A DNA stretch of 64,000 bases from Limanda limanda (taxonomy: Eukaryota > Chordata > Actinopteri > Pleuronectiformes > Pleuronectidae), in assembly GCF_963576545.1 (NCBI RefSeq), contig NW_026870413.1, forward strand, positions 62,001-126,000. The letters are read 5' to 3'. The stretch's first letter is position 1. The number at the start of each line of letters is the position of its first letter. This document shows, piece by piece, positions 22,901 to 35,127 of this stretch. A program made the position numbers and the translations under genes. The notes beneath the pieces are model-generated. The model did no database searches. It was given only the letters and a program-made list of their open reading frames with translations, and was not told the origin of the DNA.

Positions 22901-24219
22901 CTTGAATAACTTTTTTTGTGAAGGTCGGAGAGACTTGGAAAGTGGTTGCATCTGGATTAATTTGGGTCCTGCGGATCGATTGGTACCATCCCCGAGCTTG
23001 TACGACCTTCGGAAGAGGTCGACCGACGAAATTCCCCCAAATCTGAGGAGATATTCTTGAATAACTTTTTTTGTGAAGGTCGGAGAGACTTGCAAGTAGG
23101 CTCTACCCCCACTAAATGGGGTAGCGCGCATCGATCGGTACCATCCTTGAGCTTCTCCGACTTTCGGAAGGGTTAGGGTTAGGGTTAGGGATGAAAGCAC
23201 ATAGGAGAAAGAGATATTCTTGAATAACTTTTTTTGTGAAGGTCGGAGAGACTTGCAAGTAGGCTCTACCCCCACTAAATGGGGTAGCGCGCATCGATCG
23301 GTACCATCCTTGAGCTTCTCCGACTTTCGGAAGGGTTAGGGTTAGGGTTAGGGATGAAAGCACATAGGAGAAAGAGATATTCTTGAATAACTTTTTTTGT
23401 GAAGGTCGGAGAGACTTGCAAGTAGGCTCTACCCCCACTAAATGGGGTAGCGCGCATCGATCGGTACCATCCTTGAGCTTCTCCGACTTTCGGAAGGGTT
23501 AGGGTTAGGGTTAGGGATGAAAGCACATAGGAGAAAGAGATATTCTTGAATAACTTTTTTTGTGAAGGTCGGAGAGACTTGCAAGTAGGCTCTACCCCCA
23601 CTAAATGGGGTAGCGCGCATCGATCGGTACCATCCTTGAGCTTCTCCGACTTTCGGAAGGGTTAGGGTTAGGGTTAGGGATGAAAGCACATAGGAGAAAG
23701 AGATAATCTTGAATAACTTTTTTTGTGAAGGTCGGAGAGACTTGCAAGTAGGCTCTACCCCCACTAAATGGGGTAGCGCGCATCGATCGGTACCATCCTT
23801 GAGCTTCTCCGACTTTCGGAAGGGTTAGGGTTAGGGATGAAAGCACATAGGAGAAAGAGATATTCTTGAATAACTTTTTTTGTGAAGGTCGGAGAGACTT
23901 GGAAAGTGGTTGCATCTGGATTAATTTGGGTCCTGCGGATCGATTGGTACCATCCCCGAGCTTGTACGACCTTCGGAAGAGGTCGACCGACGAAATTCCC
24001 CCAAATCTGAGGAGATATTCTTGAATAACTTTTTTTGTGAAGGTCGGAGAGACTTGCAAGTAGGCTTTACCCCCACTAAATGGGGTAGCGCGCATCGATC
24101 GGTACCATCCTTGAGCTTCTCCGACTTTCGGAAGGGTTAGGGTTAGGGTTAGGGATGAAAGCACATAGGAGAAAGAGATATTCTTGAATAACTTTTTTTG
24201 TGAAGGTCGGAGAGACTTG

Positions 24220-27200
24220 CAAGTAGGCTCTACCCCCACTAAATGGGGTAGCGCGCATCGATCGGTACCATCCTTGAGCTTCTCCGACTTTCGGAAGGGT
24301 TAGGGTTAGGGTTAGGGATGAAAGCACATAGGAGAAAGAGATATTCTTGAATAACTTTTTTTGTGAAGGTCGGAGAGACTTGCAAGTAGGCTCTACCCCC
24401 ACTAAATGGGGTAGCGCGCATCGATCGGTACCATCCTTGAGCTTCTCCGACTTTCGGAAGGGTTAGGGTTAGGGTTAGGGATGAAAGCACATAGGAGAAA
24501 GAGATATTCTTGAATAACTTTTTTTGTGAAGGTCGGAGAGACTTGCAAGTAGGCTCTACCCCCACTAAATGGGGTAGCGCGCATCGATCGGTACCATCCT
24601 TGAGCTTCTCCGACTTTCGGAAGGGTTAGGGTTAGGGTTAGGGATGAAAGCACATAGGAGAAAGAGATATTCTTGAATAACTTTTTTTGTGAAGGTCGGA
24701 GAGACTTGCAAGTAGGCTCTACCCCCACTAAATGGGGTAGCGCGCATCGATCGGTACCATCTTTGAGCTTCTCCGACTTTCGGAAGGGTTAGGGTTAGGG
24801 TTAGGGATGAAAGCACATAGGAGAAAGAGATATTCTTGAATAACTTTTTTTGTGAAGGTCGGAGAGACTTGGAAAGTGGTTGCATCTGGACTAATTTGGG
24901 TCCTGCAGATCGATTGGTACCATCCCCGAGCTTGTACGACCTTCGGAAGAGGTCGACCGACGAAATTCCCCCAAATCTGAGGAGATATTCTTGAATAACT
25001 TTTTTTGTGAAGGTCGGAGAGACTTGCAAGTAGGCTCTACCCCCACTAAATGGGGTAGCGCGCATCGATCGGTACCATCCTTGAGCTTCTCCGACTTTCG
25101 GAAGGGTTAGGGTTAGGGTTAGGGATGAAAGCACATAGGAGAAAGAGATATTCTTGAATAACTTTTTTTGTGAAGGTCGGAGAGACTTGCAAGTAGGCTC
25201 TACCCCCACTAAATGGGGTAGCGCGCATCGATCGGTACCATCCTTGAGCTTCTCTGACTTTCGGAAGGGTTAGGGTTAGGGTTAGGGATGAAAGCACATA
25301 GGAGAAAGAGATATTCTTGAATAACTTTTTTTGTGAAGGTCGGAGAGACTTGCAAGTAGGCTCTACCCCCACTAAATGGGGTTGCGCGCATCGATCGGTA
25401 CCATCCTTGAGCTTCTCCGACTTTCGGAAGGGTTAGGGTTAGGGTTAGGGATGAAAGCACATAGGAGAAAGAGATATTCTTGAATAACTTTTTTTGTGAA
25501 GGTCGGAGAGACTTGGAAAGTGGTTGCATCTGGACTAATTTGGGTCCTGCAGATCGATTGGTACCATCCCCGAGCTTGTACGACCTTCGGAAGAGGTCGA
25601 CCGACGAAATTCCCCCAAATCTGAGGAGATATTCTTGAATAACTTTTCTTGTGAAGGTCGGAGAGACTTGCAAGTAGGCTCTACCCCCACTAAATGGGGT
25701 TGCGCGCATCGATCGGTACCATCCTTGAGCTTCTCCGACTTTCGGAAGGGTTAGGGTAAGGGATGAAAGCACATAGGAGAAAGAGATATTCTTGAATAAC
25801 TTTTTTTGTGAAGGTCGGAGAGACTTGCAAGTAGGCTCTACCCCCAGTAAATGGGGTAGCGCGCATCGATCGGTACCATCCTTGAGCTTCTCCGACTTTC
25901 GGAAGGGTTAGGGTTAGGGTTAGGGATGAAAGCACATAGGAGAAAGAGATATTCTTGAATAACTTTTTTTGTGAAGGTCGGAGAGACTTGGAAAGTGGTT
26001 GCATCTGGACTAATTTGGGTCCTGCGGATCGATTGGTACCATACCCGAGCTTGTACGACCTTCGGAAGAGGTCGACCGACGAAATTCCCCCAAATCTGAG
26101 GAGATATTCTTGAATAACTTTTTTTGTGAAGGTCGGAGAGACTTGCAAGTAGGCTCTACCCCCACTAAATGGGGTAGCGCGCATCGATCGGTACCATCCT
26201 TGAGCTTCTCCGACTTTCGGAAGGGTTAGGGTTAGGGTTAGGGATGAAAGCACATAGGAGAAAGAGATATTCTTGAATAACTTTTTTTGTGAAGGTCGGA
26301 GAGACTTGCAAGTAGGCTCTACCCCCACTAAATGGGGTAGCGCGCATCGATCGGTACCATCCTTGAGCTTCTCCGACTTTCGGAAGGGTTAGGGTTAGGG
26401 TTAGGGATGAAAGCACATAGGAGAAAGAGATATTCTTGAATAACTTTTTTTGTGAAGGTCGGAGAGACTTGCAAGTAGGCTCTACCCCCACTAAATGGGG
26501 TTGCGCGCATCGATCGGTACCATCCTTGAGCTTCTCCGACTTTCGGAAGGGTTAGGGTTAGGGTTAGGGATGAAAGCACATAGGAGAAAGAGATATTCTT
26601 GAATAACTTTTTTTGTGAAGGTCGGAGAGACTTGCAAGTAGGCTCTACCCCCACTAAATGGGGTAGCGCGCATCGATCGGTACCATCCTTGAGCTTCTCC
26701 GACTTTCGGAAGGGTTAGGGTTAGGGATGAAAGCACATAGGAGAAAGAGATATTCTTGAATAACTTTTTTTGTGAAGGTCGGAGAGACTTGGAAAGTGGT
26801 TGCATCTGGATTAATTTGGGTCCTGCAGATCGATTGGTACCATCCCCGAGCTTGTACGACCTTCGGAAGAGGTCGACCGACGAAATTCCCCCAAATCTGA
26901 GGAGATATTCTTGAATAACTTTTTTTGTGAAGGTCGGAGAGACTTGCAAGTAGGCTCTACCCCCACTAAATGGGGTAGCGCGCATCGATCGGTACCATCC
27001 TTGAGCTTCTCCGACTTTCGGAAGGGTTAGGGTTAGGGTTAGGGATGAAAGCACATAGGAGAAAGAGATATTCTTGAATAACTTTTTTTGTGAAGGTCGG
27101 AGAGACTTGCAAGTAGGCTCTACCCCCACTAAATGGGGTAGCGCGCATCGATCGGTACCATCCTTGAGCTTCTCCGACTTTCGGAAGGGTTAGGGTTAGG

Positions 27201-27598
27201 GTTAGGGATGAAAGCACATAGGAGAAAGAGATATTCTTGAATAACTTTTTTTGTGAAGGTCGGAGAGACTTGCAAGTAGGCTCTACCCCCACTAAATGGG
27301 GTTGCGCGCATCGATCGGTACCATCCTTGAGCTTCTCCGACTTTCGGAAGGGTTAGGGTTAGGGTTAGGGATGAAAGCACATAGGAGAAAGAGATATTCT
27401 TGAATAACTTTTTTTGTGAAGGTCGGAGAGACTTGCAAGTAGGCTCTACCCCCACTAAATGGGGTTGCGCGCATCGATCGGTACCATCCTTGAGCTTCTC
27501 CGACTTTCGGAAGGGTTAGGGTTAGGGTTAGGGATGAAAGCACATAGGAGAAAGAGATATTCTTGAATAACTTTTTTTGTGAAGGTCGGAGAGACTTG
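24220..27598 (+). repeat. 5.45-kb-distant copy of 18766-22150
   Basis: Unit order and markers match the earlier segment at offset 5454 bp (A 19092/24546, A 19736/25190, A 20217/25671) and then 5448 bp after a TTAGGG loss in A 25671 (A 20698/26146, A 21024/26472, A 21825/27273). Shared features include the CTCTGAC A (19736/25190), CTGCAG B (20062/25516), CATACCCGAG B (20543/25991) and the GGATTAATT B (21344/26792). The left limit lies near 24,220, because A 18603 has CTCTGAC and A 24057 does not. Confidence 0.85.
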
Positions 27599-28554
27599 CA
27601 AGTAGGCTCTACCCCCACTAAATGGGGTAGCGCGCATCGATCGGTACCATCCTTGAGCTTCTCCGACTTTCGGAAGGGTTAGGGTTAGGGATGAAAGCAC
27701 ATAGGAGAAAGAGATATTCTTGAATAACTTTTTTTGTGAAGGTCGGAGAGACTTGGAAAGTGGTTGCATCTGGATTAATTTGGGTCCTGCGGATCGATTG
27801 GTACCATCCCCGAGCTTGTACGACCTTCGGAAGAGGTCGACCGACGAAATTCCCCCAAATCTGAGGAGATATTCTTGAATAACTTTTTTTGTGAAGGTCG
27901 GAGAGACTTGCAAGTAGGCTCTACCCCCACTAAATGGGGTAGCGCGCATCGATCGGTACCATCCTTGAGCTTCTCCGACTTTCGGAAGGGATAGGGTTAG
28001 GGTTAGGGATGAAAGCACATAGGAGAAAGAGATATTCTTGAATAACTTTTTTTGTGAAGGTCGGAGAGACTTGCAAGTAGGCTCTACCCCCACTAAATGG
28101 GGTAGCGCGCATCGATCGGTACCATCCTTGAGCTTCTCCGACTTTCGAAAGGGTTAGGGTTAGGGTTAGGGATGAAAGCACATAGGAGAAAGAGATATTC
28201 TTGAATAACTTTTTTTGTGAAGGTCGGAGAGACTTGCAAGTAGGCTCTACCCCCACTAAATGGGGTTGCGCGCATCGATCGGTACCATCCTTGAGCTTCT
28301 CCGACTTTCGGAAGGGTTAGGGTTAGGGTTAGGGATGAAAGCACATAGGAGAAAGAGATATTCTTGAATAACTTTTTTTGTGAAGGTCGGAGAGACTTGG
28401 AAAGTGGTTGCATCTGGACTAATTTGGGTCCTGCAGATCGATTGGTACCATCCCCGAGCTTGTACGACCTTCGGAAGAGGTCGACCGACGAAATTCCCCC
28501 AAATCTGAGGAGATATTCTTGAATAACTTTTTTTGTGAAGGTCGGAGAGACTTG

Positions 28555-29834
28555 CAAGTAGGCTCTACCCCCACTAAATGGGGTTGCGCGCATCGATCGG
28601 TACCATCCTTGAGCTTCTCCGACTTTCGGAAGGGTTAGGGTTAGGGTAAGGGATGAAAGCACATAGGAGAAAGAGATATTCTTGAATAACTTTTTTTGTG
28701 AAGGTCGGAGAGACTTGCAAGTAGGCTCTACACCCACTAAATGGGGTAGCGCGCATCGATCGGTACCATCCTTGAGCTTCTCCGACTTTCGGAAGGGTTA
28801 GGGTTAGGGTTAGGGATGAAAGCACATAGGAGAAAGAGATATTCTTGAATAACTTTTTTTGTGAAGGTCGGAGAGACTTGGAAAGTGGTTGCATCTGGAC
28901 TAATTTGGGTCCTGCGGATCGATTGGTACCATACCCGAGCTTGTACGACCTTCGGAAGAGGTCGACCGACGAAATTCCCCCAAATCTGAGGAGATATTCT
29001 TGAATAACTTTTTTTGTGAAGGTCGGAGAGACTTGCAAGTAGGCTCTACCCCCACTAAATGGGGTAGCGCGCATCGATCGGTACCATCCTTGAGCTTCTC
29101 CGACTTTCGGAAGGGTTAGGGTTAGGGTTAGGGATGAAAGCACATAGGAGAAAGAGATATTCTTGAATAACTTCTTTTGTGAAGGTCGGAGAGACTTGGA
29201 AAGTGGTTGCATCTGGACTAATTTGGGTCCTGCAGATCGATTGGTACCATCCCCGAGCTTGTACGACCTTCGGAAGAGGTCGACCGACGAAATTCCCCCA
29301 AATCTGAGGAGATATTCTTGAATAACTTTTTTTGTGAAGGTCGGAGAGACTTGCAAGTAGGCTCTACCCCCACTAAATGGGGTTGCGCGCATCGATCGGT
29401 ACCATCCTTGAGCTTCTCCGACTTTCGGAAGGGTTAGGGTTAGGGTAAGGGATGAAAGCACATAGGAGAAAGAGATATTCTTGAATAACTTTTTTTGTGA
29501 AGGTCGGAGAGACTTGCAAGTAGGCTCTACACCCACTAAATGGGGTAGCGCGCATCGATCGGTACCATCCTTGAGCTTCTCCGACTTTCGGAAGGGTTAG
29601 GGTTAGGGTTAGGGATGAAAGCACATAGGAGAAAGAGATATTCTTGAATAACTTTTTTTGTGAAGGTCGGAGAGACTTGGAAAGTGGTTGCATCTGGACT
29701 AATTTGGGTCCTGCGGATCGATTGGTACCATACCCGAGCTTGTACGACCTTCGGAAGAGGTCGACCGACGAAATTCCCCCAAATCTGAGGAGATATTCTT
29801 GAATAACTTTTTTTGTGAAGGTCGGAGAGACTTG
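28555..29834 (+). repeat. 799-bp duplication (A A B A B module)
   Basis: A 28555, A 28718 and B 28881 are repeated as A 29354, A 29517 and B 29680 at an offset of 799 bp. Each set has the GGTAAGGG end, then CTCTACACCCAC, then CATACCCGAG. The CTGCAG B units before them (28400 and 29199) share the same offset. Confidence 0.88.
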
Positions 29835-31760
29835 CAAGTAGGCTCTACCCCCACTAAATGGGGTAGCGCGCATCGATCGGTACCATCTTTGAGCTTCTCC
29901 GACTTTCGGAAGGGTTAGGGTTAGGGTTAGGGATGAAAGCACATAGGAGAAAGAGATATTCTTGAATAACTTTTTTTGTGAAGGTCGGAGAGACTTGCAA
30001 GTAGGCTCTACCCCCACTAAATGGGGTAGCGCGCATCGATCGGTACCATCCTTGAGCTTCTCCGACTTTCGGAAGGGTTAGGGTTAGGGTTAGGGATGAA
30101 AGCACATAGGAGAAAGAGATATTCTTGAATAACTTTTTTTGTGAAGGTCGGAGAGACTTGCAAGTAGGCTCTACCCCCACTAAATGGGGTTGCGCGCATC
30201 GATCGGTACCATCCTTGAGCTTCTCCGACTTTCGGAAGGGTTAGGGTTAGGGTTAGGGATGAAAGCACATAGGAGAAAGAGATATTCTTGAATAACTTTT
30301 TTTGTGAAGGTCGGAGAGACTTGCAAGTAGGCTCTACCCCCACTAAATGGGGTAGCGCGCATCGATCGGTACCATCCTTGAGCTTCTCCGACTTTCGGAA
30401 GGGTTAGGGTTAGGGATGAAAGCACATAGGAGAAAGAGATATTCTTGAATAACTTTTTTTGTGAAGGTCGGAGAGACTTGGAAAGTGGTTGCATCTGGAT
30501 TAATTTGGGTCCTGCGGATCGATTGGTACCATCCCCGAGCTTGTACGACCTTCGGAAGAGGTCGACCGACGAAATTCCCCCAAATCTGAGGAGATATTCT
30601 TGAATAACTTTTTTTGTGAAGGTCGGAGAGACTTGCAAGTAGGCTCTACCCCCACTAAATGGGGTAGCGCGCATCGATCGGTACCATCCTTGAGCTTCTC
30701 CGACTTTCGGAAGGGTTAGGGTTAGGGTTAGGGATGAAAGCACATAGGAGAAAGAGATATTCTTGAATAACTTTTTTTGTGAAGGTCGGAGAGACTTGCA
30801 AGTAGGCTTTACCCCCACTAAATGGGGTAGCGCGCATCGATCAGTACCATCCTTGAGCTTCTCCGACTTTCGGAAGGGTTAGGGTTAGGGTTAGGGATGA
30901 AAGCACATAGGAGAAAGAGATATTCTTGAATAACTTTTTTTGTGAAGGTCGGAGAGACTTGCAAGTAGGCTCTACCCCCACTAAATGGGGTTGCGCGCAT
31001 CGATCGGTACCATCCTTGAGCTTCTCCGACTTTCGGAAGGGTTAGGGTTAGGGTTAGGGATGAAAGCACATAGGAGAAAGAGATATTCTTGAATAACTTT
31101 TTTTGTGAAGGTCGGAGAGACTTGGAAAGTGGTTGCATCTGGACTAATTTGGGTCCTGCAGATCGATTGGTACCATCCCCGAGCTTGTACGACCTTCGGA
31201 AGAGGTCGACCGACGAAATTCCCCCAAATCTGAGGAGATATTCTTGAATAACTTTTTTTGTGAAGGTCGGAGAGACTTGCAAGTAGGCTCTACCCCCACT
31301 AAATGGGGTAGCGCGCATCGATCGGTACCATCCTTGAGCTTCTCCGACTTTCGGAAGGGTTAGGGTTAGGGTTAGGGATGAAAGCACATAGGAGAAAGAG
31401 ATATTCTTGAATAACTTTTTTTGTGAAGGTCGGAGAGACTTGCAAGTAGGCTCTACCCCCACTAAATGGGGTAGCGCGCATCGATCGGTACCATCCTTGA
31501 GCTTCTCCGACTTTCGGAAGGGTTAGGGTTAGGGTTAGGGATGAAAGCACATAGGAGAAAGAGATATTCTTGAATAACTTTTTTTGTGAAGGTCGGAGAG
31601 ACTTGGAAAGTGGTTGCATCTGGACTAATTTGGGTCCTGCGGATCGATTGGTACCATCCCCGAGCTTGTACGACCTTCGGAAGAGGTCGACCGACGAAAT
31701 TCCCCCAAATCTGAGGAGATATTCTTGAATAACTTTTTTTGTGAAGGTCGGAGAGACTTG

Positions 31761-33994
31761 CAAGTAGGCTCTACCCCCACTAAATGGGGTAGCGCGCATC
31801 GATCGGTACCATCCTTGAGCTTCTCCGACTTTCGGAAGGGTTAGGGTTAGGGTTAGGGATGAAAGCACATAGGAGAAAGAGATATTCTTGAATAACTTTT
31901 TTTGTGAAGGTCGGAGAGACTTGGAAAGTGGTTGCATCTGGACTAATTTGGGTCCTGCGGATCGATTGGTACCATCCCCGAGCTTGTACGACCTTCGGAA
32001 GAGGTCGACCGACGAAATTCCCCCAAATCTGAGGAGATATTCTTGAATAACTTTTTTTGTGAAGGTCGGAGAGACTTGCAAGTAGGCTCTACCCCCACTA
32101 AATGGGGTAGCGCGCATCGATCGGAACCATTCTTGAGCTTCTCCGACTTTCGGAAGGGTTAGGGTTAGGGTTAGGGATGAAAGCACATAGGAGAAAGAGA
32201 TATTCTTGAATAACTTTTTTTGTGAAGGTCGGAGAGACTTGGAAAGTGGTTGCATCTGGACTAATTTGGGTCCTGCGGATCGATTGGTACCATCCCCGAG
32301 CTTGTACGACCTTCGAAAGAGGTCGACCGACGAAATTCCCCCAAATCTGAGGAGATATTCTTGAATAACTTTTTTTGTGAAGGTCGGAGAGACTTGCAAG
32401 TAGGCTCTACCCCCACTAAATGGGGTAGCGCGCATCGATCAGTACCATCCTTGAGCTTCTCCGACTTTTGAAAGGGTTAGGGTTAGGGTTAGGGATGAAA
32501 GCACATAGGAGAAAGAGATATTCTTGAATAACTTTTTTTGTGAAGGTCGGAGAGACTTGCAAGTAGGCTCTACCCCCACTAAATGGGGTAGCGCACATCG
32601 ATCGGTACCATCCTTGAGCTTCTCCGACTTTCGGAAGGGTTAGGGTTAGGGTTAGGGATGAAAGCACATAGGAGAAAGAGATATTCTTGAATAACTTTTT
32701 TTGTGAAGGTCGGAGAGACTTGAAAAGTGGTTGCATCTGGACTAATTTGGGTCCTGCGGATCGATTGGTACCATCCCCGAGCTTGTACGACCTTCGGAAG
32801 AGGTCGACCGACGAAATTCCCCCAAATCTGAGGAGATATTCTTGAATAACTTTTTTTGTGAAGGTCGGAGAGACTTGCAAGTAGGCTCTACCCCCACTAA
32901 ATGGGGTAGCGCGCATCGATCGGAACCATTCTTGAGCTTCTCCGACTTTCGGAAGGGTTAGGGTTAGGGTTAGGGATGAAAGCACATAGGAGAAAGACAT
33001 ATTCTTGAATAACTTTTTTTGTGAAGGTCGGAGAGACTTGGAAAGTGGTTGCATCTGGACTAATTTGGGTCCTGCGGATCGATTGGTACCATCCCCGAGC
33101 TTGTACGACCTTCGGAAGAGGTCGACCGACGAAATTCCCCCAAATCTGAGGAGATATTCTTGAATAACTTTTTTTGTGAAGGTCGGAGAGACTTGCAAGT
33201 AGGCTCTACCCCCACTAAATGGGGTAGCGCGCATCGATCGGTACCATCCCCGAGCTTGTACGACCTTCGGAAGAGGTCGACCGACGAAATTCCCCCAAAT
33301 CTGAGGAGATATTCTTGAATAACTTTTTTTGTGAAGGTCGGAGAGACTTGCAAGTAGGCTCTACCCCCACTAAATGGGGTTGCGCGCATCGATCGGTACC
33401 ATCCTTGAGCTTCTCCGACTTTCGGAAGGGTTAGGGTTAGAGTTAGGGATGAAAGCACATAGGAGAAAGAGATATTCTTGAATAACTTTTTTTGTGAAGG
33501 TCAGAGAGACTTGCAAGTAGGCTCTACCCCCACTAAATGGGGTAGCGCACATCGATCGGTACCATCCTTGAGCTTCTCCGACTTTCGGAAGGGTTAGGGT
33601 TAGGGTTAGGGATGAAAGCACATAGGAGAAAGAGATATTCTTGAATAACTTTTTTTGTGAAGGTCGGAGAGACTTGGAAAGTGGTTGCATCTGGACTAAT
33701 TTGGGTCCTGCGGATCGATTGGTACCATCCCCGAGCTTGTACGACCTTCGGAAGAGGTCGACCGACGAAATTCCCCCAAATCTGAGGAGATATTCTTGAA
33801 TAACTTTTTTTGTGAAGGTCGGAGAGACATGCAAGTAGGCTCTACCCCCACTAAATGGGGTTGCGCGCATCGATCGGTACCATCCTTGAGCTTCTCCGAC
33901 TTTCGGAAGGGTTAGGGTTAGGGTTAGGGATGAAAGCACATAGGAGAAAGAGATATTCTTGAATAACTTTTTTTGTGAAGGTCGGAGAGACTTG
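31761..33994 (+). repeat. Displaced partial third copy of the chimera-bearing segment
   Basis: B units start at 31924, 32242, 32723, 33041 and 33677; a chimera is at 33196. The segment matches 891-3124 of copy I unit for unit at a constant offset of 30870 bp, including GGAACCATTC in A 32079 and A 32878, TTCGAAAGAGG in B 32242, GCGCACATC in A 32560, CTTGAAAAGTGG in B 32723 and GACATGCAAG before A 33832. It keeps the B+A pair that copy II lacks, so it derives from a copy I-like ancestor. It is not in register with the 10.3-kb lattice. Confidence 0.9.
33196..33350 (+). repeat. A/B chimeric monomer, copy 3
   Basis: Same hybrid as at 2326 and 12634, with the same B before it (33041) and the same TTAGAG A after it (33351). 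Three identical-context copies indicate a single origin followed by block duplication. Confidence 0.93.
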
Positions 33995-34964
33995 CAAGTA
34001 GGCTCTACCCCCACTAAATGGGGTAGCGCGCATCGATCGGTACCATCCTTGAGCTTCTCCGACTTTCGGAAGGGTTAGGGTTAGGGTTAGGGATGAAAGC
34101 ACATAGGAGAAAGAGATATTCTTGAATAACTTTTTTTGTGAAGGTCGGAGAGACTTGCAAGTAGGCTCTACCCCCACTAAATGGGGTTGCGCGCATCGAT
34201 CGGTACCATCCTTGAGCTTCTCCGACTTTCGGAAGGGTTAGGGTTAGAGTTAGGGATGAAAGCACATAGGAGAAAGAGATATTCTTGAATAACTTTTTTT
34301 GTGAAGGTCAGAGAGACTTGCAAGTAGGCTCTACCCCCACTAAATGGGGTAGCGCACATCGATCGGTACCATCCTTGAGCTTCTCCGACTTTCGGAAGGG
34401 TTAGGGTTAGGGTTAGGGATGAAAGCACATAGGAGAAAGAGATATTCTTGAATAACTTTTTTTGTGAAGGTCGGAGAGACTTGGAAAGTGGTTGCATCTG
34501 GACTAATTTGGGTCCTGCGGATCGATTGGTACCATCCCCGAGCTTGTACGACCTTCGGAAGAGGTCGACCGACGAAATTCCCCCAAATCTGAGGAGATAT
34601 TCTTGAATAACTTTTTTTGTGAAGGTCGGAGAGACATGCAAGTAGGCTCTACCCCCACTAAATGGGGTTGCGCGCATCGATCGGTACCATCCTTGAGCTT
34701 CTCCGACTTTCGGAAGGGTTAGGGTTAGGGTTAGGGATGAAAGCACATAGGAGAAAGAGATATTCTTGAATAACTTTTTTTGTGAAGGTCGGAGAGACTT
34801 GCAAGTAGGCTCTACCCCCACTAAATGGGGTAGCGCGCATCGATCGGTACCATCCTTGAGCTTCTCCGACTTTCGGAAGGGTTAGGGTTAGGGTTAGGGA
34901 TGAAAGCACATAGGAGAAAGAGATATTCTTGAATAACTTTTTTTGTGAAGGTCGGAGAGACTTG
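33351..34964 (+). repeat. 807-bp five-unit tandem duplication
   Basis: 33351-34157 and 34158-34964 each read A A B A A. Both have TTAGAG in the first A, GTCAGAGAG before and GCGCACATC in the second A, and GACATGCAAG at the start of the fourth unit. The second copy is not preceded by a chimera, so the duplication began just downstream of it. A plain A (34965) follows. Confidence 0.9.
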
Positions 34965-35127
34965 CAAGTAGGCTCTACCCCCACTAAATGGGGTAGCGCG
35001 CATCGATCGGTACCATCCTTGAGCTTCTCCGACTTTCGGAAGGGTTAGGGTTAGGGTTAGGGATGAAAGCACATAGGAGAAAGAGATATTCTTGAATAAC
35101 TTTTTTTGTGAAGGTCGGAGAGACTTG

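Larger units (their letters stand above)
20698..30635 (+). repeat. Recurring 801/964-bp blocks ending in GGATTAATT-type B
   Basis: Five scattered blocks consist of three or four 163-bp A units, one 157-bp A and a B with GGATTAATT in place of GGACTAATT: 20698-21498 (801 bp), 23093-24056 (964), 26146-26946 (801), 26947-27910 (964) and 29835-30635 (801). A reduced version (157-bp A, 157-bp A, same B) is at 22624-23092. The short A and the variant B always travel together, which marks one lineage that has been recopied several times. Confidence 0.85.
21024..31760 (+). repeat. Mosaic region built from pieces of the 10.3-kb repeat
   Basis: B units start at 21344, 22151, 22469, 22938, 23902, 24872, 25516, 25991, 26792, 27756, 28400, 28881, 29199, 29680, 30481, 31125 and 31606. 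Short 157-bp A units are at 21187, 22624, 22781, 23745, 25671, 26635, 27599 and 30324, by far the densest cluster of two-copy TTAGGG units in the left domain. No chimera is present, and the order no longer follows the 10.3-kb lattice after about 21,990. Most pieces can be matched to copies I and II by marker variants (CTGCAG, CATACCCGAG and the GGTAAGGG end). Confidence 0.85.
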
